From UBA6164 sp964344155 (GTDB taxonomy: Bacteria; Patescibacteriota; Gracilibacteria; BD1-5; UBA6164): a DNA stretch of 64,000 bases. The position numbers and the translations under genes were made by a program. Shown piece by piece: positions 42,539 to 53,814 of the stretch (position 1 is the first letter of the stretch; every line of letters starts with the position of its first letter). The DNA is taken from assembly GCA_964344155.1 (NCBI GenBank), contig CAYFMG010000001.1, positions 62,001-126,000 on the forward strand. Direction: 5' to 3'. The notes beneath the pieces are model-generated. The model saw only the letters and a list, made by a program, of their open reading frames with translations. It did no database searches and was not told where the DNA came from.

Positions 42539-43465
42539 ATGAAGCAATATTTAGATTTATTGAGAGATATAAAAGAAAATGGTATCTGAAAAGATGATAG
42601 AACTGGTACAGGTGTTAGATGAGTTTTTGGTATGCAAGCAAAATACAATTTAGCTGATTGATTTCCTCTTGTAACAACTAAAAAAACTTTTTTAAGATGA
42701 ATTGTTGTCGAGCTTATATGGCTTATTAGATGAGAAACAAATATTAAGTACTTAGTAGATAGAAATGTAAAAATCTGGGATGAATGGCCTTTTCAAAATT
42801 ATATAGACTCAAATAATATGTGAGAAAAATTTCCAACTTATTCAGATGCTCGGCATGAAGAAAAAACTAAATTTATAGAGAAAATAAGGAGTTTAGATAA
42901 GGATGATGAGTTTGTAGTAAAGTGGTGAGAATTATGACCTGTTTATGGACATCAATGGAGAAATTTTAATAGCCAGTGAGTAGATCAGTTAAAAAATGCT
43001 ATAGATCAAATAAAAAATAATCCTACAAATAGAAGAATAATAGTATCAGCTTGGAATCCTGCTCAAATAGATAAAATGCTATTACCACCATGTCATGCTT
43101 TTTTCCAGTTTAATGTAGATACAACTAATAATGTATTAAATCTTCAATTATATCAAAGAAGTGCTGATATGTTTTTATGAGTACCTTTTAATATAGCATC
43201 ATACTCTACCCTGCTTATACTTGTAGCAAAAATTACATGATTAAAGCCAGGTACGTTTACTCATACTTTATGAGATGCTCATATATATAATAATCATGTA
43301 GAACAAGTAGAATTACAATTATCAAGAGATCCTTTACCTCTTCCTGAATTAAAAATTTTAAAAGATGTAAAAACTTTAGAAGATATAGAACAATTAGAGT
43401 GGGATGATTTTGAACTTGTTAATTATCAGTGTCATGATAGAATAGCTGCCCCTGTTGCTGTTTAG
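42539..43465 (+). CDS. thyA: Thymidylate synthase
   Basis: 308 aa. The start MKQYLDLLRDI matches the family; an in-frame ATG 15 codons earlier is less likely. The catalytic Cys is in LLPPCHAFFQF, and the dUMP-binding RRIIVSAWNPAQ and QRSADMFLGVPFNIASY are present, as is the C-terminal end. It is longer than E. coli ThyA (264 aa) by about 40 residues, with insertions near 100-130, as in some other bacteria. It methylates dUMP to dTMP with methylene-THF and is followed by folA, which regenerates THF. A palindrome lies between them. Confidence 0.95.
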
Positions 43466-43472
43466 TTAAGAA

Positions 43473-43513
43473 ACCTCTCTCTTGAATTCTCTCTCCTTGT
43501 CAGGAGAAAGAGG
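43473..43513. repeat. Palindromic intergenic repeat-like element
   Basis: CCTCTCTCTTGAATTC then a stem CTCTCTCCT/AGGAGAAAGAG between thyA and folA. Its style (CTCTC arms, internal symmetry) is like the 7193/9089 repeats but the sequence differs. Confidence 0.5.
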
Positions 43514-43543
43514 CTACATTTTAAAGGAATATAATTAATAAAT

Positions 43544-44059
43544 ATGAAATTTAGTATAATATTAGCTGTAGATGATAAAAATGGTATAGGAAAAAATAAT
43601 GAGTTGGCTTGGAGATTATCATGAGATATGAAATATTTTAGAAACATTACAACGCAAACTAACGATAAAGAAAGACAAAATGCTGTTATAATGTGAAGAA
43701 AAACATGGGAATCTATACCTGAGAAATTTAGACCATTACCAAATAGACTTAATTGTATATTATCAAGATCTTATGAAAATAAAGACAGTAAATATAGTTC
43801 TCTTGAAAACTGTTTAGCTGACTTAAAAACTAAAACAGATATAGAAAATATATTTATAATAGGTTGAGCAAATCTATATAATCAAGTTTTAGATCATCCT
43901 ATGCTTGATAAAATATATCTTACAAAAGTTGAATGAGATTATAGTTGTGATGTATTTTTTAACTGAATACCAGATAATTTTAAACTAGAAACTGAAAGTG
44001 AAAAAAATATAGAAAATGATATAGAGTATAAGTTTGTAGTTTATAAAAAAGCGGATTAA
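43544..44059 (+). CDS. folA: Dihydrofolate reductase
   Basis: 171 aa. FSIILAVDDKNGIGKNNELAWRL holds the NADPH/substrate loop, and GDMKYFRNIT, RKTWESIPEKFRPLPNR and IIGGANLYNQVL are classical. It reduces dihydrofolate made by ThyA, and the thyA-folA pair forms the usual operon. Several catalytic-site glycines, including one in IIGGA, are TGA. The terminator overlaps the stop codon. Confidence 0.95.
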
Positions 44060-44074
44060 ATCCGCTTTTTTATT
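44045..44074 (+). terminator. Intrinsic terminator overlapping folA stop
   Basis: Stem AAAAAGCGGA/TCCGCTTTTT with ttaaa loop containing the TAA. Confidence 0.85.
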
Positions 44075-44100
44075 TGACTTGTAGAAAAAATTAATATACT
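44074..44100 (+). promoter_or_regulatory. Candidate promoter for 44146
   Basis: TTGACT (44074) and TATACT (44095), spacer 15, with AAAGGGAG about 14 nt before the ATG. Confidence 0.5.
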
Positions 44101-44145
44101 ACCCTGAAACAAAAACAGAAACAAGAAAAAAGGGAGTTTTAAGCC

Positions 44146-44508
44146 ATGATAGATATGTATGGTAAAACAATAATGGATTTTCAGGATGTACAAGTTCAGT
44201 TTAGTGATTTGCTTATTATTGAAAACGGTTTGGGATTAGATTATGGAGAGTTAAAAGAAGTTTTATCTTTAGATGAAATAAGTGATGGTGAAGTCTTAGA
44301 AAAACAACAAGGGATAAGAGTATGTAATTTGCTTTATCTTTTAGCTACATATACTGATTTCTATGAGGTTTCTGTTGATGAAGCTTATGAGTTTTTATTA
44401 ACACCAAACCCTAATATCAAGGAAAAACGATTGATAGATATGCTTGATAGTACACTTAATGTGAAATTCATCATTGCCTATATGATGCTTGATCCAAAGT
44501 ATAGGTAA
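44146..44508 (+). CDS. Unrecognised acidic protein without UGA codons
   Basis: 120 aa (MIDMYGKTIMDFQDVQVQFS...), acidic, helical, no signal peptide. None of its glycines is TGA, and it has a promoter, a purine-rich SD and a terminator of its own. In these respects it resembles the tldD-like and dapL genes and not its neighbours. Might be a transferred or separately evolving gene. No family recognised. Confidence 0.75.
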   Translation: MIDMYGKTIMDFQDVQVQFSDLLIIENGLGLDYGELKEVLSLDEISDGEVLEKQQGIRVCNLLYLLATYTDFYEVSVDEAYEFLLTPNPNIKEKRLIDMLDSTLNVKFIIAYMMLDPKYR

Positions 44509-44515
44509 AATAACT

Positions 44516-44548
44516 AAAAAAGAGGGAGTATTAATACTCCCTCTTTTT
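44516..44548. terminator. Bidirectional terminator
   Basis: Stem AAAAAGAGGGAGTA/TACTCCCTCTTTTT between 44146-44508 (+) and the CoA-binding gene (-). Confidence 0.9.
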
Positions 44549-44909
44549 ATTTTAGATCACTTTTCATTATACAACTATCTGTTATATAGTCAGAAAATCA
44601 ATTTTGTTCTAAATACTCTTTTACTTTTTCATCACTTGAACCTGGTTGGCACCATACTTTTTTATCTTTTATATAGTCTCTTTGAAATTTTAATACTTTT
44701 AAAGTTATTTCTGGTGGAGTAACAAAGTTTATGATTTCAAAATCTTTATCATCTATAAAACTAGGATTTGGATATGTTTTAATACCCTCTATTTCTGCTT
44801 CGTTTGGATTTACAGGCATTATTGTATGTCCTTTTGAAAGTAGATCTTTTACTATTTTGTTTCAAAATTTTTCAGGGTTGTTTGATGCTCAAACTACTAC
44901 TATATTCAT
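44547..44909 (-). CDS. CoA-binding-domain protein (YccU-like)
   Basis: 120 aa. MNIVVVGASNNPEKFGNKIV is a Rossmann CoA/nucleotide loop; PVNPNEAEIEGIKTYPN and DFEIINFVTPPEITLKVL are typical of the small CoA-binding proteins related to succinyl-CoA synthetase alpha. The biochemical role of this family is not firmly known. It follows the deoxyribosyltransferase-like gene by 4 bp and precedes a bidirectional terminator, so it is the last gene of a unit read from 48381. Both loop glycines are TGA. Confidence 0.88.
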
Positions 44910-44913
44910 TTTT

Positions 44914-45312
44914 TTATAGGTTATTTTTTAAAATATCTGGGACTTCTCTAAAATCATCAAAAAATATAGTTTTGTTTGATAATCCGTAAGTAAGAAAATA
45001 TTCATCCTTTACGCTATTGTTTACTATAGATAGTATATTTTTTTCTAATCAAAAAGCAATTCATAACTCTTGTAGCATTCATTCACTTTTTCCATGATGA
45101 TCTATAAAAGCTATAATTAAATCAGAGTTTTTTATTTCATCTCGGGCTTTTTGTATTATTTGTTTATTTGAACTATTTTCAAAATCACAGTCAAAGAAAT
45201 ATATGAAGTTTTTTATTCATATATCATTTAGAGTTTCTCTGATTTTTCATAGTTTTTCTTGTAATTCTGAATTAGTTACTCAGGTTTGTTTGTATGCTAG
45301 GTAGGTTTTCAT
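44914..45312 (-). CDS. Nucleoside 2-deoxyribosyltransferase-like protein
   Basis: 132 aa. N-terminus MKTYLAYKQTGV, a conserved DLIIAFIDHHGKSEGMLQEL then GIAFGLEKNIL; the SEGML-E-G-A pattern is that of the nucleoside 2-deoxyribosyltransferase fold, where the Glu is catalytic. Such enzymes swap bases on deoxynucleosides or hydrolyse modified nucleotides. It lies 6 bp after the UvrD-like gene and 4 bp before the CoA-binding gene. A distant family member; specificity unknown. Confidence 0.75.
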
Positions 45313-45318
45313 AGTGTT

Positions 45319-48300
45319 TTATTTTTTTAGTAGTTCTTTCCAAAAGGTTTCACAGTTTATATCTTTCCGTGCTTGTTTTAGTTCTTCTTTGAATTCTTGG
45401 TATTCTTCATCTGAGATTTCTAGTTCTATGTATTTATAATTTCAATCTTTTCATTCAACAAAATCAATAGCAACTCATCATACATCGAATTTTGCAGCAA
45501 ATTCATGATCTAGTTCACAAAGTAAACGATAAAACATAAGTTGTCTGAAGTATTTTCACTCTCCAGGCTTTTTGTTTCAGTATCTATCTAGTCATTTTAT
45601 AACTCATTCACTTTTTACTTTTCAAGTCTTGTAATCTATTAAAACAACTTTTTCTTTAAAAAAGGCTAATTGTCATTCTGTATTACTGTTATCAGGTTCA
45701 CTTGTTCATACTTTATCTATTTTATCTATAGTACCAGTAAGAGGAATTCAATCAAAAACTATTCATCTGTTTCTAAAACTATATTCAAGTACTAGAGGTT
45801 CTTCTTTTTGTATTATATGATTATCAAAATATCACTCTAATCATACTATTCCCTTTTCAAGTAGTTTTTCATATTCTTCCGGTGTTAATACTTCTTTGTC
45901 TAGTAGTATTTTAAAAGTAGAAGTTAGGTATGATTTTTCTGGTAGTGTACTTTCATTTTTATACTTTAAGTAAAAAAGCTCCAAAGTTCTATGATATACT
46001 TTACCAAATATAGTAAACTGGTTATCTATAAAAGGATATTTAAATACTGCTCTATTTAAAAACAGTATAGGATCTTCTAAAAATACATTTAGGTCACTTG
46101 CTGATAGTTTGTAATTTTCTAGGAATGTGTGTATGTAGTTAAACTCTCTATCTGAGTATTCTATTAGGTCATTTTTTATTTCATTTTCAACTACTTCTTT
46201 TATTTCTTTGTTTAAATCTCAAGTGTTTATTTCTTCAAAACTTCACTCTATTTCTTGTATAAATACTGATTGTAATAGAGGTTTTGTTCAGATTCAGGCT
46301 GGAAATGATAAGTAAAGGTTTTCTCTTGCTCTTGTGATAGCTACAAAGAATAATCTTCTGTCTTCTTCTATTTGCTCAAAATCATCTGTTTGAAGTCAAT
46401 CTCATGCTATGTGTTCTGGTAGTTTAAGTTTATCTCTAACTGTTTTTCAATCCCAGTTTCAAGTATATAATCAAGGGATAAAAACAGTATTGTATTCTAG
46501 TCATTTTGAAGAATGAGCTGTTAGTATTTGTACTCATTTTTTATTTTCACTTACTATTTGTCTGGCTATAGGATAATTGTATTTTTTAAATAACTCTATT
46601 TTCTTTAATAGTTTTTCTACTGAGAAATTTTTATCTATATTTGAGTAGTCTTTTATTTTGTTAAATATAGTGTAGATATCTTGTATGTCATCAAAAGTTC
46701 AGTTGTTTTCAGTGTAGTTTATGAATCAAATTTTATCTATAAAATAAGAGAAAAATTCTACTATACTTAATTCAGATATTTTTGCTTGGTAGTCTTCTAG
46801 ATTTTTTCTAAAATTTATTAATCATTCAGGATCTCTTAGATTTAAGTCGTCAAAGTTTTCTTCCATTAAAAAATCAAGCATTTTTACTTTGAATTTTTTA
46901 GTGTAGTTTGTGTTGTATAGTTTTCTATTTATTTTCAATATATCTGTTGTTTCTAGTCATGATAGTTTTGTTCTCATTATATTAATGATTTTTTCTTCAT
47001 CACTATATGGATTACTTATTATTTCTAAATAATCTAGTAGTAGTTTTACATAACTAGAGTTGAGTATATTTGTTTTTAGTTTTGATTCGGCTTCTATTTT
47101 GTTTTGTAATAGTAGTTTACTCCAATCTTCTACTTCTTTATTTCATCTTACTATTATTGCTATTTCTTCTGGTGCATTTCAATCTTTTATTAATTTGTGT
47201 ATTTTATTTATTATAAATGTTTTTTCTTCTATATCGCTATTTGCTTTTAGTAGTTTTACGGGAGTTTTAGGGTCTTTTAGATTTCAGCTTGATATTAGTT
47301 TTTTATTTATACTTGTTATTTTTTTTGATAGTCTTTCGTTGTTGTTGTCTATTAATATTGAAGAACTATCTAGTATTTGTTGGTTTGATCTATAGTTGTT
47401 TTCTAGTACTATAAATTTAGTGTCTGTATATTTACTTGAAAAATCAAGCATATTTTCTATATTTGCACCTTGAAAACGATAGATTGATTGATCATCATCT
47501 CAAACTACCATTATATTTGGTTTTTCTTCTGATACACTTAGTATAAGGTCTATTATTTGGTTTTGTGCATCATTTGTATCTTGGTATTCATCTAGCATTA
47601 TAAATTGGTATTTTTCTGCATAGTACTGTCTTAGTTCTTCATCTTGTTTTAGTTTTTCAAGTACAAAATTAATCATGTCATTGAAATCATAAAGAGAGTT
47701 ATTTCTTAGGTGTTTTTGATATTCTTCAAAAAATATAACTAATTCTTTTAATTTAGCTATGTGTTTTTCGTGTTTATTTTTTGTTGTTTCGTATTTTTTT
47801 AGAGTTGGTTTTATTTCTGATAGTATTTCTTCATAATTTTCGGCTTGTTTTTTTATAGCTATTTCTAGTTTTGCTTTATTTACTCATTCTTGTTTTAGTA
47901 TTGTTATTTTTAATTTTATGTCTCTTAGGTAAAAATATTTATCATAATCATTTGTAAGTTCTTCTATCTTTTTTTCTTCTACTAGTTTATCTGTGATTGT
48001 TTTTATTGCTTCTAGAGAGTCTACATCATCTATTGGAGTGCTTGCTTTGTATTCTAGGAATTTTTCAGGGTGTGTTTTTATAATTTCTTGTGATAGAGAA
48101 TGGATTGTTGATACACATACTTTGTATGCTTCATTTCATATAAATCTTGTAAGTCTTTCTCTTATAGCTATTACTCAGGCTTCTGTAAATGTAGTTATAA
48201 GTATATTACTAGGATTTACTCCTGTTTTTTGTATTATATTAGCTGTTCTTAATCATATTATTTGAGTTTTCCCTGTTCATGGTCATGCTACTACCATGAT

Positions 48301-48381
48301 TTGCCCATATACTTCATCAACGGCTTGGCGTTGAGCGGGGTTTAATATTTTGTATTGTTCTTTGAATAGAGAGTTGTTCAT
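45319..48381 (-). CDS. UvrD/Rep-like superfamily 1 helicase with C-terminal PD-(D/E)XK nuclease
   Basis: 1020 aa. Helicase motifs: VVAGPGTGKTQIIGL (I), MLDEYQDTNDAQNQII (II), VGDDDQSIYRFQGAN (III), TAHSSKGLEYNTVFI (V), and EDRRLFFVAITRARENLYL (VI). The C-terminal 250 residues contain VFDGIPLTGTIDKID and VVLIDYKTGKVKSEG, the RecB-type nuclease core. It is like AddA/RecB-type or UvrD-nuclease fusions used in recombination repair; it lacks a visible AddB/RecC partner in this window. TGA encodes two glycines in Walker A. Start ATG 48381 is followed downstream by two small genes likely in one operon. Confidence 0.93.
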
Positions 48382-48384
48382 AAA

Positions 48385-48418
48385 AAAATAGATTATAATC
48401 AATTATTATAATCTATTT
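48385..48418. terminator. Terminator between S74 protein and UvrD genes
   Basis: Stem ATAGATTATAAT/ATTATAATCTAT with flanking A/T runs, downstream of the S74 gene on the minus strand. Confidence 0.8.
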
Positions 48419-48461
48419 TATATATTTTTTATAAAAGTCAAAATATTATATACTTTTTATA

Positions 48462-49739
48462 CTATTTACTTTCTAATACACTAATTCTTTTTTCAAGTTT
48501 TTTATTAACTTTTTTTAGTTCTTCAATTTGTTTCAATGCTTCTTGTAATCCAGCTGTAAGTAATGGTGTTACTTTTGCATAATCCATTTGTTGGTATTTT
48601 TCTCAATCTTTTTCTCAAGTTACAGCTTCTGGTACTACTTCTTGTACTTCATGAGCTATAAATCAATCAACTGTAGCACTTGTATCAGATTTAAAGTTAA
48701 ATCTAACAGGTTTTAATGCGTTTACTCTTTCTGTAGCATTATTTATAGGAGTAACATTTTCTTTTAAACGGTAATCTGAAGTTGTATTGTATGAAACACT
48801 TGTAGTCCATCATGTAATACTTCAAGTTTCAACTCATCTAAATGTAAATCTATTATATTTTCAATATGTTGTATTTGCCCGGAAAGCCCAATCTTCTGCT
48901 TCATTACCTACAGTATTGGAGCGTATTCAAGTATAAGAATGAGTAGGAGTATCATTTGAAGATCATGTATATATTGCATAAGTTTTTGGAGTTACTCTAT
49001 CTGAATTATAACTTACACGTAATTGACCATTATTTTCAATGCTTATCGCATTATTTGATGCAGGAGAACTACCTCATACAAGAAAATCAATTCAACCTCA
49101 ACCACTTAACCATACTTTTGAAGTAGAGTTAGTAACTCATATACCTCAACGGTTTCCTGATCAGTCATTAAGAGTTATATATGGTTGTTTAGTAGCTGTT
49201 GAGGCTGAAGAATTAGTTACATATAATGGTGCATAATTATCATCACTATTAGCTAAGCGAGTATGTCCATTTGAAGAACTGTATACTGAGAATCTTTCAG
49301 CCGAAGATGCTATTTGAGAAGTAGTTCATACTAATACTCTACCAGCTGAATCAATTCTCATTCTTTCAGCACCACCACCAGTTGTTACTTTTATTGCTCC
49401 TTGAGAACGTAATGTCGCATCTGTCCCATCATATTCAAGTTGAGCATAATTACTTGGGTTTGTTGCTAATCTTGATACTCTTACCACAGCTCCATTAGGT
49501 GAATCTACGTGTAATGTAGATGTAGGATTAGTCGTCCCAATTCCAATATTTCCACTATTATTAGTAACTCAACTAAGAGTGTTAGTATTGTTGTTTACAT
49601 CAGTAGCTATATCGTTCCACATAGTGGCAGTTAGTGGGTCTCATGATGATACAGAAGATATTGCAGCGTAGGCTCCTGCTGTGAGAGAAATCACTAGTAG
49701 TGAAAGAAGAGAATCCTTTATAATTCTTTTAGTTTTCAT
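48462..49739 (-). CDS. Secreted protein with C-terminal S74 intramolecular chaperone
   Basis: 425 aa. Signal peptide (MKTKRIIKDSLLSLLVISLT...AYA). The middle is Ser/Thr/Asn/Gly-rich (NIGIGTTNPTSTLHVDS), typical of fibre-like trimers. The C-terminal SDYRLKENVTPIN and VDGFIAHEVQEVVPEAV are the peptidase S74 self-cleaving chaperone of phage tail spikes and endosialidases, followed by a coiled coil. It likely forms a trimeric surface fibre or spike that matures by self-cleavage. A phage origin or a cell-surface adhesin are both open. Mixed TGA/GGN glycines. Confidence 0.9.
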
Positions 49740-49790
49740 ATTTAGAATAGTTATTATATAAATACAAGATTAAATATACTTAAAAAAATA

Positions 49791-49818
49791 AAAACACCAA
49801 ATGATTTTTTGGTGTTTT
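49791..49818 (-). terminator. Terminator after the toxin pseudogene
   Basis: Stem AAAACACCAAA/TTTGGTGTTTT with a T-run on the minus strand, 33 bp after the toxin stop at 49852. Confidence 0.8.
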
Positions 49819-49851
49819 TGTAATAAAATTTGTATTTTGTAAAAAACAGTT

Positions 49852-50181
49852 TTATTTATCTTGGTTTAATTCTAAATTTACTTTTATAAAAGCTTCTTTT
49901 ATTTCCTCTTTAGATACATTCGTTTTCATATTTTTTGAATAAATTAATAATGGTAAATAATTATATTTATCCTTAAAAATTATTATACGGAAACCAGATC
50001 TTTTTCATACAGGTATAGATGAATTTCATATTCTATATTTTAATATTTATAATCCTAAGTTTGAAAAAGGTTCAAAAGATAAATTGTTTTCTAAATTATC
50101 TAAATCATTTTTTATTAACTTAAATTTTTTTTCTAGATCTGTAACTTGATCTGTAAAAAATTTAGTTTTTATAATTTTCAT
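49852..50181 (-). pseudogene. RelE/HigB-like toxin, interrupted by an in-frame stop
   Basis: 110 codons from ATG 50181. The C-terminal half ILKYRIGNSSIPVGKRSGFR then IIIFKDKYNYLPLLIYSKN fits RelE/HigB-type mRNA interferases. A TAA at 50047-50049 interrupts the frame exactly where the conserved G-L/I-Y-K-Y-R strand should run, so no full toxin can be made. The rest of the frame is intact, so loss seems recent. The start overlaps the antitoxin gene by 13 bp. A minor possibility is re-initiation. Confidence 0.75.
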
Positions 50182-50357
50182 AGAGTTGTTTTTAGATTTT
50201 GTGTAAGTTTTTGCATAGAAGTATCACTTTCTATTTGTCTTCTTGTATTTTCATCTTCTTTTAATTCTATATAGTCTTGTAATACATCTCACACTATATT
50301 ATTAAGTAACTTTTTATCAACTTCTAATGTGTTTTTATTTGCTATTAATGTTGACAT
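50169..50357 (-). CDS. Antitoxin-like small protein
   Basis: 62 aa: MSTLIANKNTLEVDKKLLNN then a helical acidic stretch (LQDYIELKEDENTRRQIES). Immediately upstream of the interrupted toxin and overlapping its start, the usual antitoxin-first order. With the toxin broken it could persist as an orphan regulator. No strong family match from sequence alone; called from size, charge and context. Confidence 0.65.
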
Positions 50358-50431
50358 TATTTTTTTATTATTTGTTAACTATTTATAATAATATTCAAAA
50401 AGGTTATTATTGCAAATTTATTTGGTGTTTT

Positions 50432-51913
50432 TTAATAATATTTTATATCATATCATAATCTATACTCATACTTTCAATTCCCTAAATCCCACTTGAATAA
50501 ATAGTATCAAGTTAAATCATAGTTTATTTGATCTAGAATACTCTCTGTGTCACCTATAGTTCTTATACTATAATAGTTAAGCGACTGTATAATCTTGGTT
50601 CTACCACCTTTTGTAAACTTGAAATCCTTTACCTCAAAAGATCACATAATCTTTTCCAAATCTTGAGCTACAATTTGTTTATCTAAAATTATTCAGTGTT
50701 TTAACCTAAAAATATAAGGAACTAATAAATTGTATCAAAAATCTTTGTATTTTACAACCATAGGAGCAAGCCTTTTTCTGATATGATCTTTTATTTGCTC
50801 TTTGTTGTAAGTTTTTAACTCTTCTGGTAATTCAGAATCTATATACCTATTTGTGTAAAATAAATCCTTTGGTAATTTGTAATAACTGTATTCTTTAAAA
50901 GTCTTAGTTTCTGTTAGTCATTCTGGATCATCAAATGTAGGATCATAATAATTATTTCATATCCTAACCCAAGCATGTCACACATTAGGAAAATCTTCAG
51001 CATCTATAACAAATCATCTGATAACCTCAGAATCATGTATATTTGCAAAACTAAGCATGTATGTAAATAGTTTTGCGTATCACTCACATACTCAATCTTT
51101 GTTTTTGTATGTATCTATACCAGAAAAAATCTTGTAATCATTTAAATTTAAATCTTGAGTATATTGTATATTTGATAAAATATATCTATATATAGTTTGT
51201 AATCTAGCTTCTTTTGTCTTGTTTTTTGTTAACTTTATAGTTTTTTGTCTTAGTTCTATAAAAGAGTTATCAGTTTTATAATCCAGTTCTTTTTTATCAT
51301 CTTTTAACTCTTGTAAAAAACTATATTTTCAAGCAATTCAATAAATAAGCGAGTCAGGTATAAGTCTTACTATTTTGTACTGTTTTACAAATCATAGAGA
51401 GTTATCATCTCTTAAAAATACAAAACTATAATCAGGATCTATTCAATTGTAATCTAGATCAGCATTTGTTATTTCTACTCCCTTAGGAAAAGCTAGGTGT
51501 GATTTAAAATAATAAGCATACCAAACTCAGTCTTTTAAAAAGATATGATCAGGATTTTGTGATATATTTTCAAAATCTTTTACTAAAGGATTTGTTTTTA
51601 GTAAAATAGTACTTAGGCTTTGATTTTTTATTTTGATTAACTTAAAAACTCTTTCGTTTGAAAGTTTTATAAGCTCATTTAATAACTCTTTTTGTGGAAT
51701 TGTGATTTTTTTTGTAGCTTTTAAGTGACTTATTCTTTCACTAAATCTTCTAAAAAATACTACTTCTTGGCTAGGAGTATTTTGAGAGCTTATTTTTTTT
51801 GAATAATTAGTAAACCAATTATTAGCAATAATACCTACATCACTATTTGCAAATAGTGATGTAGGTATTAAAAATATTGTTACAATTATTGATAGAATTA
51901 CTTTTTTAAACAT
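50432..51913 (-). CDS. Secreted transglutaminase-like cysteine protease-fold protein
   Basis: 493 aa. Signal peptide MFKKVILSIIVTIFLIPTSLFA. The triad of the transglutaminase-like fold is visible: Cys in WVCEWYAKLFTYML-like segment (Gly codons TGA around it), His in NVGHAWVRI, Asp in NNYYDPTFDDPE. The family acts as peptidases or crosslinkers outside the cell or on the wall. It follows the S41 protease by 5 bp, so both exported enzymes are likely one operon. C-terminal 90 residues are uncharacterised. Substrate unknown. Confidence 0.85.
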
Positions 51914-51918
51914 ATTTT

Positions 51919-53475
51919 TTATCTTATGAATTTAGCTTTATCTAATTGATTATCAAATCAATTTTTTTTGTAATTATCTAGATCAAACTCTAGTTCTATA
52001 TCAGGTTGTATTCATACTCAATCTACTGCTTTTTCTGTTCATCCAGTAAACCATTTTGCTACAGTGTATTTTAATAAAGATCAGTCTTTATAGTTTCTCA
52101 TTACTTGAACTGATCATTTTCAGTAAGTATTTTCTCATATAAGAGTTGTTTTTGGAAAATAATCTTTTAGTGTTCATATAAGTATTTCTGATGCTGATGC
52201 TGTTCATGAATTTTGTAAAACTACTATTCTGTATTTAGAAAAATCTATATCATCATATCATTTAGATAAAAATGTTCTGTCTTTGTCATGGTATTTTACA
52301 ATAGCTGTTTTTTTATCTTCTTCTACAAAGTATGATAGTATTTCAGCTACTTCTGTTAAATAACCTCATCAATTGTTTCTTAAGTCTATTATTATTTTGT
52401 TTATGCTTTTGTTTTTCTTTAGTTCATCTACAAATTTTTCAAAATCATCTGATACGTGTTCTCAGAAGCTTTTTATTTGTAAGTAGTAAGTTGTTGAATT
52501 TAATACTTCAGATTCTATGTCTGTTATGATTATTCTTTCTCTTATTACATCTATATCAAATATTTTTCCTCCCCTATCTATTGTAAGTGTTACTTTTGTT
52601 CATGCTGGTCCTTTTATCCATGTAATTACTTCTTTTAGAGAGTTTTTGTTTGTTATTTCTCTTCCATCTACTTTTATAACTAGATCTCAACCTTTGATTC
52701 ATGCTTTTTCTGATGGTGATCATGGGATTGGAGAAACTATTCTAACAGCTCATGGTTTTTCCATATCTACATAAGATCAGATTCATTCATAATCTCATGA
52801 TAGAGAGTCTTGAAAGCTTTCACTTTCTATTGGTGGAAAATATACTGTATGTTTATCTTCAGTTCAGTTTGTTATTCATTCTATAGCTGAGTCTATTATT
52901 TTTCATTCATCTAAATTGTCTTTATCATAATGTCATCAGATTATTGTTTTGTATACATCATTAAGTATTTTTAATTTTTCAGCGATTTCTCATTGTTTAG
53001 ATTTAGAGTTTATTTTTATCCCTATTTCTCATAGTTGTTTTTTAACTTTTTCTAGATCACTTTTATCTGTATATCTTCTAAGTAGTTCTCTATTTGTTTC
53101 TTCACCGTTAATTCTTGTTCAAAGAGTTTTTTCTACTAGTTTATAGAAACTATAGGCGTTTAGTTTTGAATGTATTTTTAGGCTTATTTTTGGATTTTCT
53201 ATTAGGTCTAGGTATATTAGTTTTTGTAGTGAGTCTTCTAGTTGTGATCCTTTTTTTACGTCTAAGTAGTTTACTTTTATATATTTGTAGCTATTTGGAG
53301 TTTTTCAGTCGTAAAAAGTAGCTAAAAAATTAAATATATCTTCTCTATCTATTTTTTGTTTTGTTTGTGTTTGATTTGATACTACCTTTATAGTTGCTCA
53401 GTTGAAACTATAGGTATTTGAAACTTGGGAACTTAATAGTAAAGTTATTAGTATTACTGAAATAATTTTTTTCAT
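51919..53475 (-). CDS. C-terminal processing peptidase, S41 family with PDZ domain
   Basis: 518 aa with an N-terminal signal. PDZ region (GAVRIVSPIPGSPSEKAGIK) and the S41 core: IIIDLRNNGGGYL, catalytic Ser in VVLQNSGTASASEIL and Lys in GENTYGKGSVQ. It cuts exported proteins near the C-terminus or acts in wall turnover. It precedes the transglutaminase-like gene by 5 bp. Many glycines, including the one after NS in NSGTA, are TGA. The long N-terminal region (residues 25-190) holds a helical domain typical of CtpA variants. Confidence 0.92.
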
Positions 53476-53550
53476 TTATTTGTTTTTATTTAATTAAGGT
53501 TTCTTTATTTTAGTTATAAAATGTTTTTTTGAAAAAGTTTTTTTAAAAAA

Positions 53551-53790
53551 CTATTTTAAGTCTATTGCTTGGTCTGATGTAAGTAACTCTAGGCCTCAAA
53601 AAGGATATAGTGCTCAAAGAAAAATCATAAAAAGTCATATTAGTATTATTACAAAATATGTACTTCATCTTCATAGATAATGTTCTGCCCAAACAAAGTT
53701 CCCTGTCCAAGATTTTACAATTCTTCTATACTTGATTATATATACTCCTCAAGTAATAAGTAGTATTGCATATATTAGTTTTATGATCAT
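53551..53790 (-). CDS. Small two-helix membrane protein, unrecognised
   Basis: 79 aa with two hydrophobic helices (MIIKLIYAILLITGGVYIIKY and STYFVIILIGLFMIFLGALYPF) flanking a basic loop. No family recognised. It lies between polA-like and S41 genes in the same direction, 24 bp after the former. TGA glycines inside the helices. The call rests on composition and spacing. Confidence 0.65.
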
Positions 53791-53814
53791 TTTAGTGTGT
53801 TTTAATGATTAAAA

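Noticed and set aside
44598..44989. Overlapping plus-strand frames near 44.5-45 kb
   Set aside because: They mirror the CoA-binding and deoxyribosyltransferase-like genes, whose code-25 frames are complete on the minus strand.
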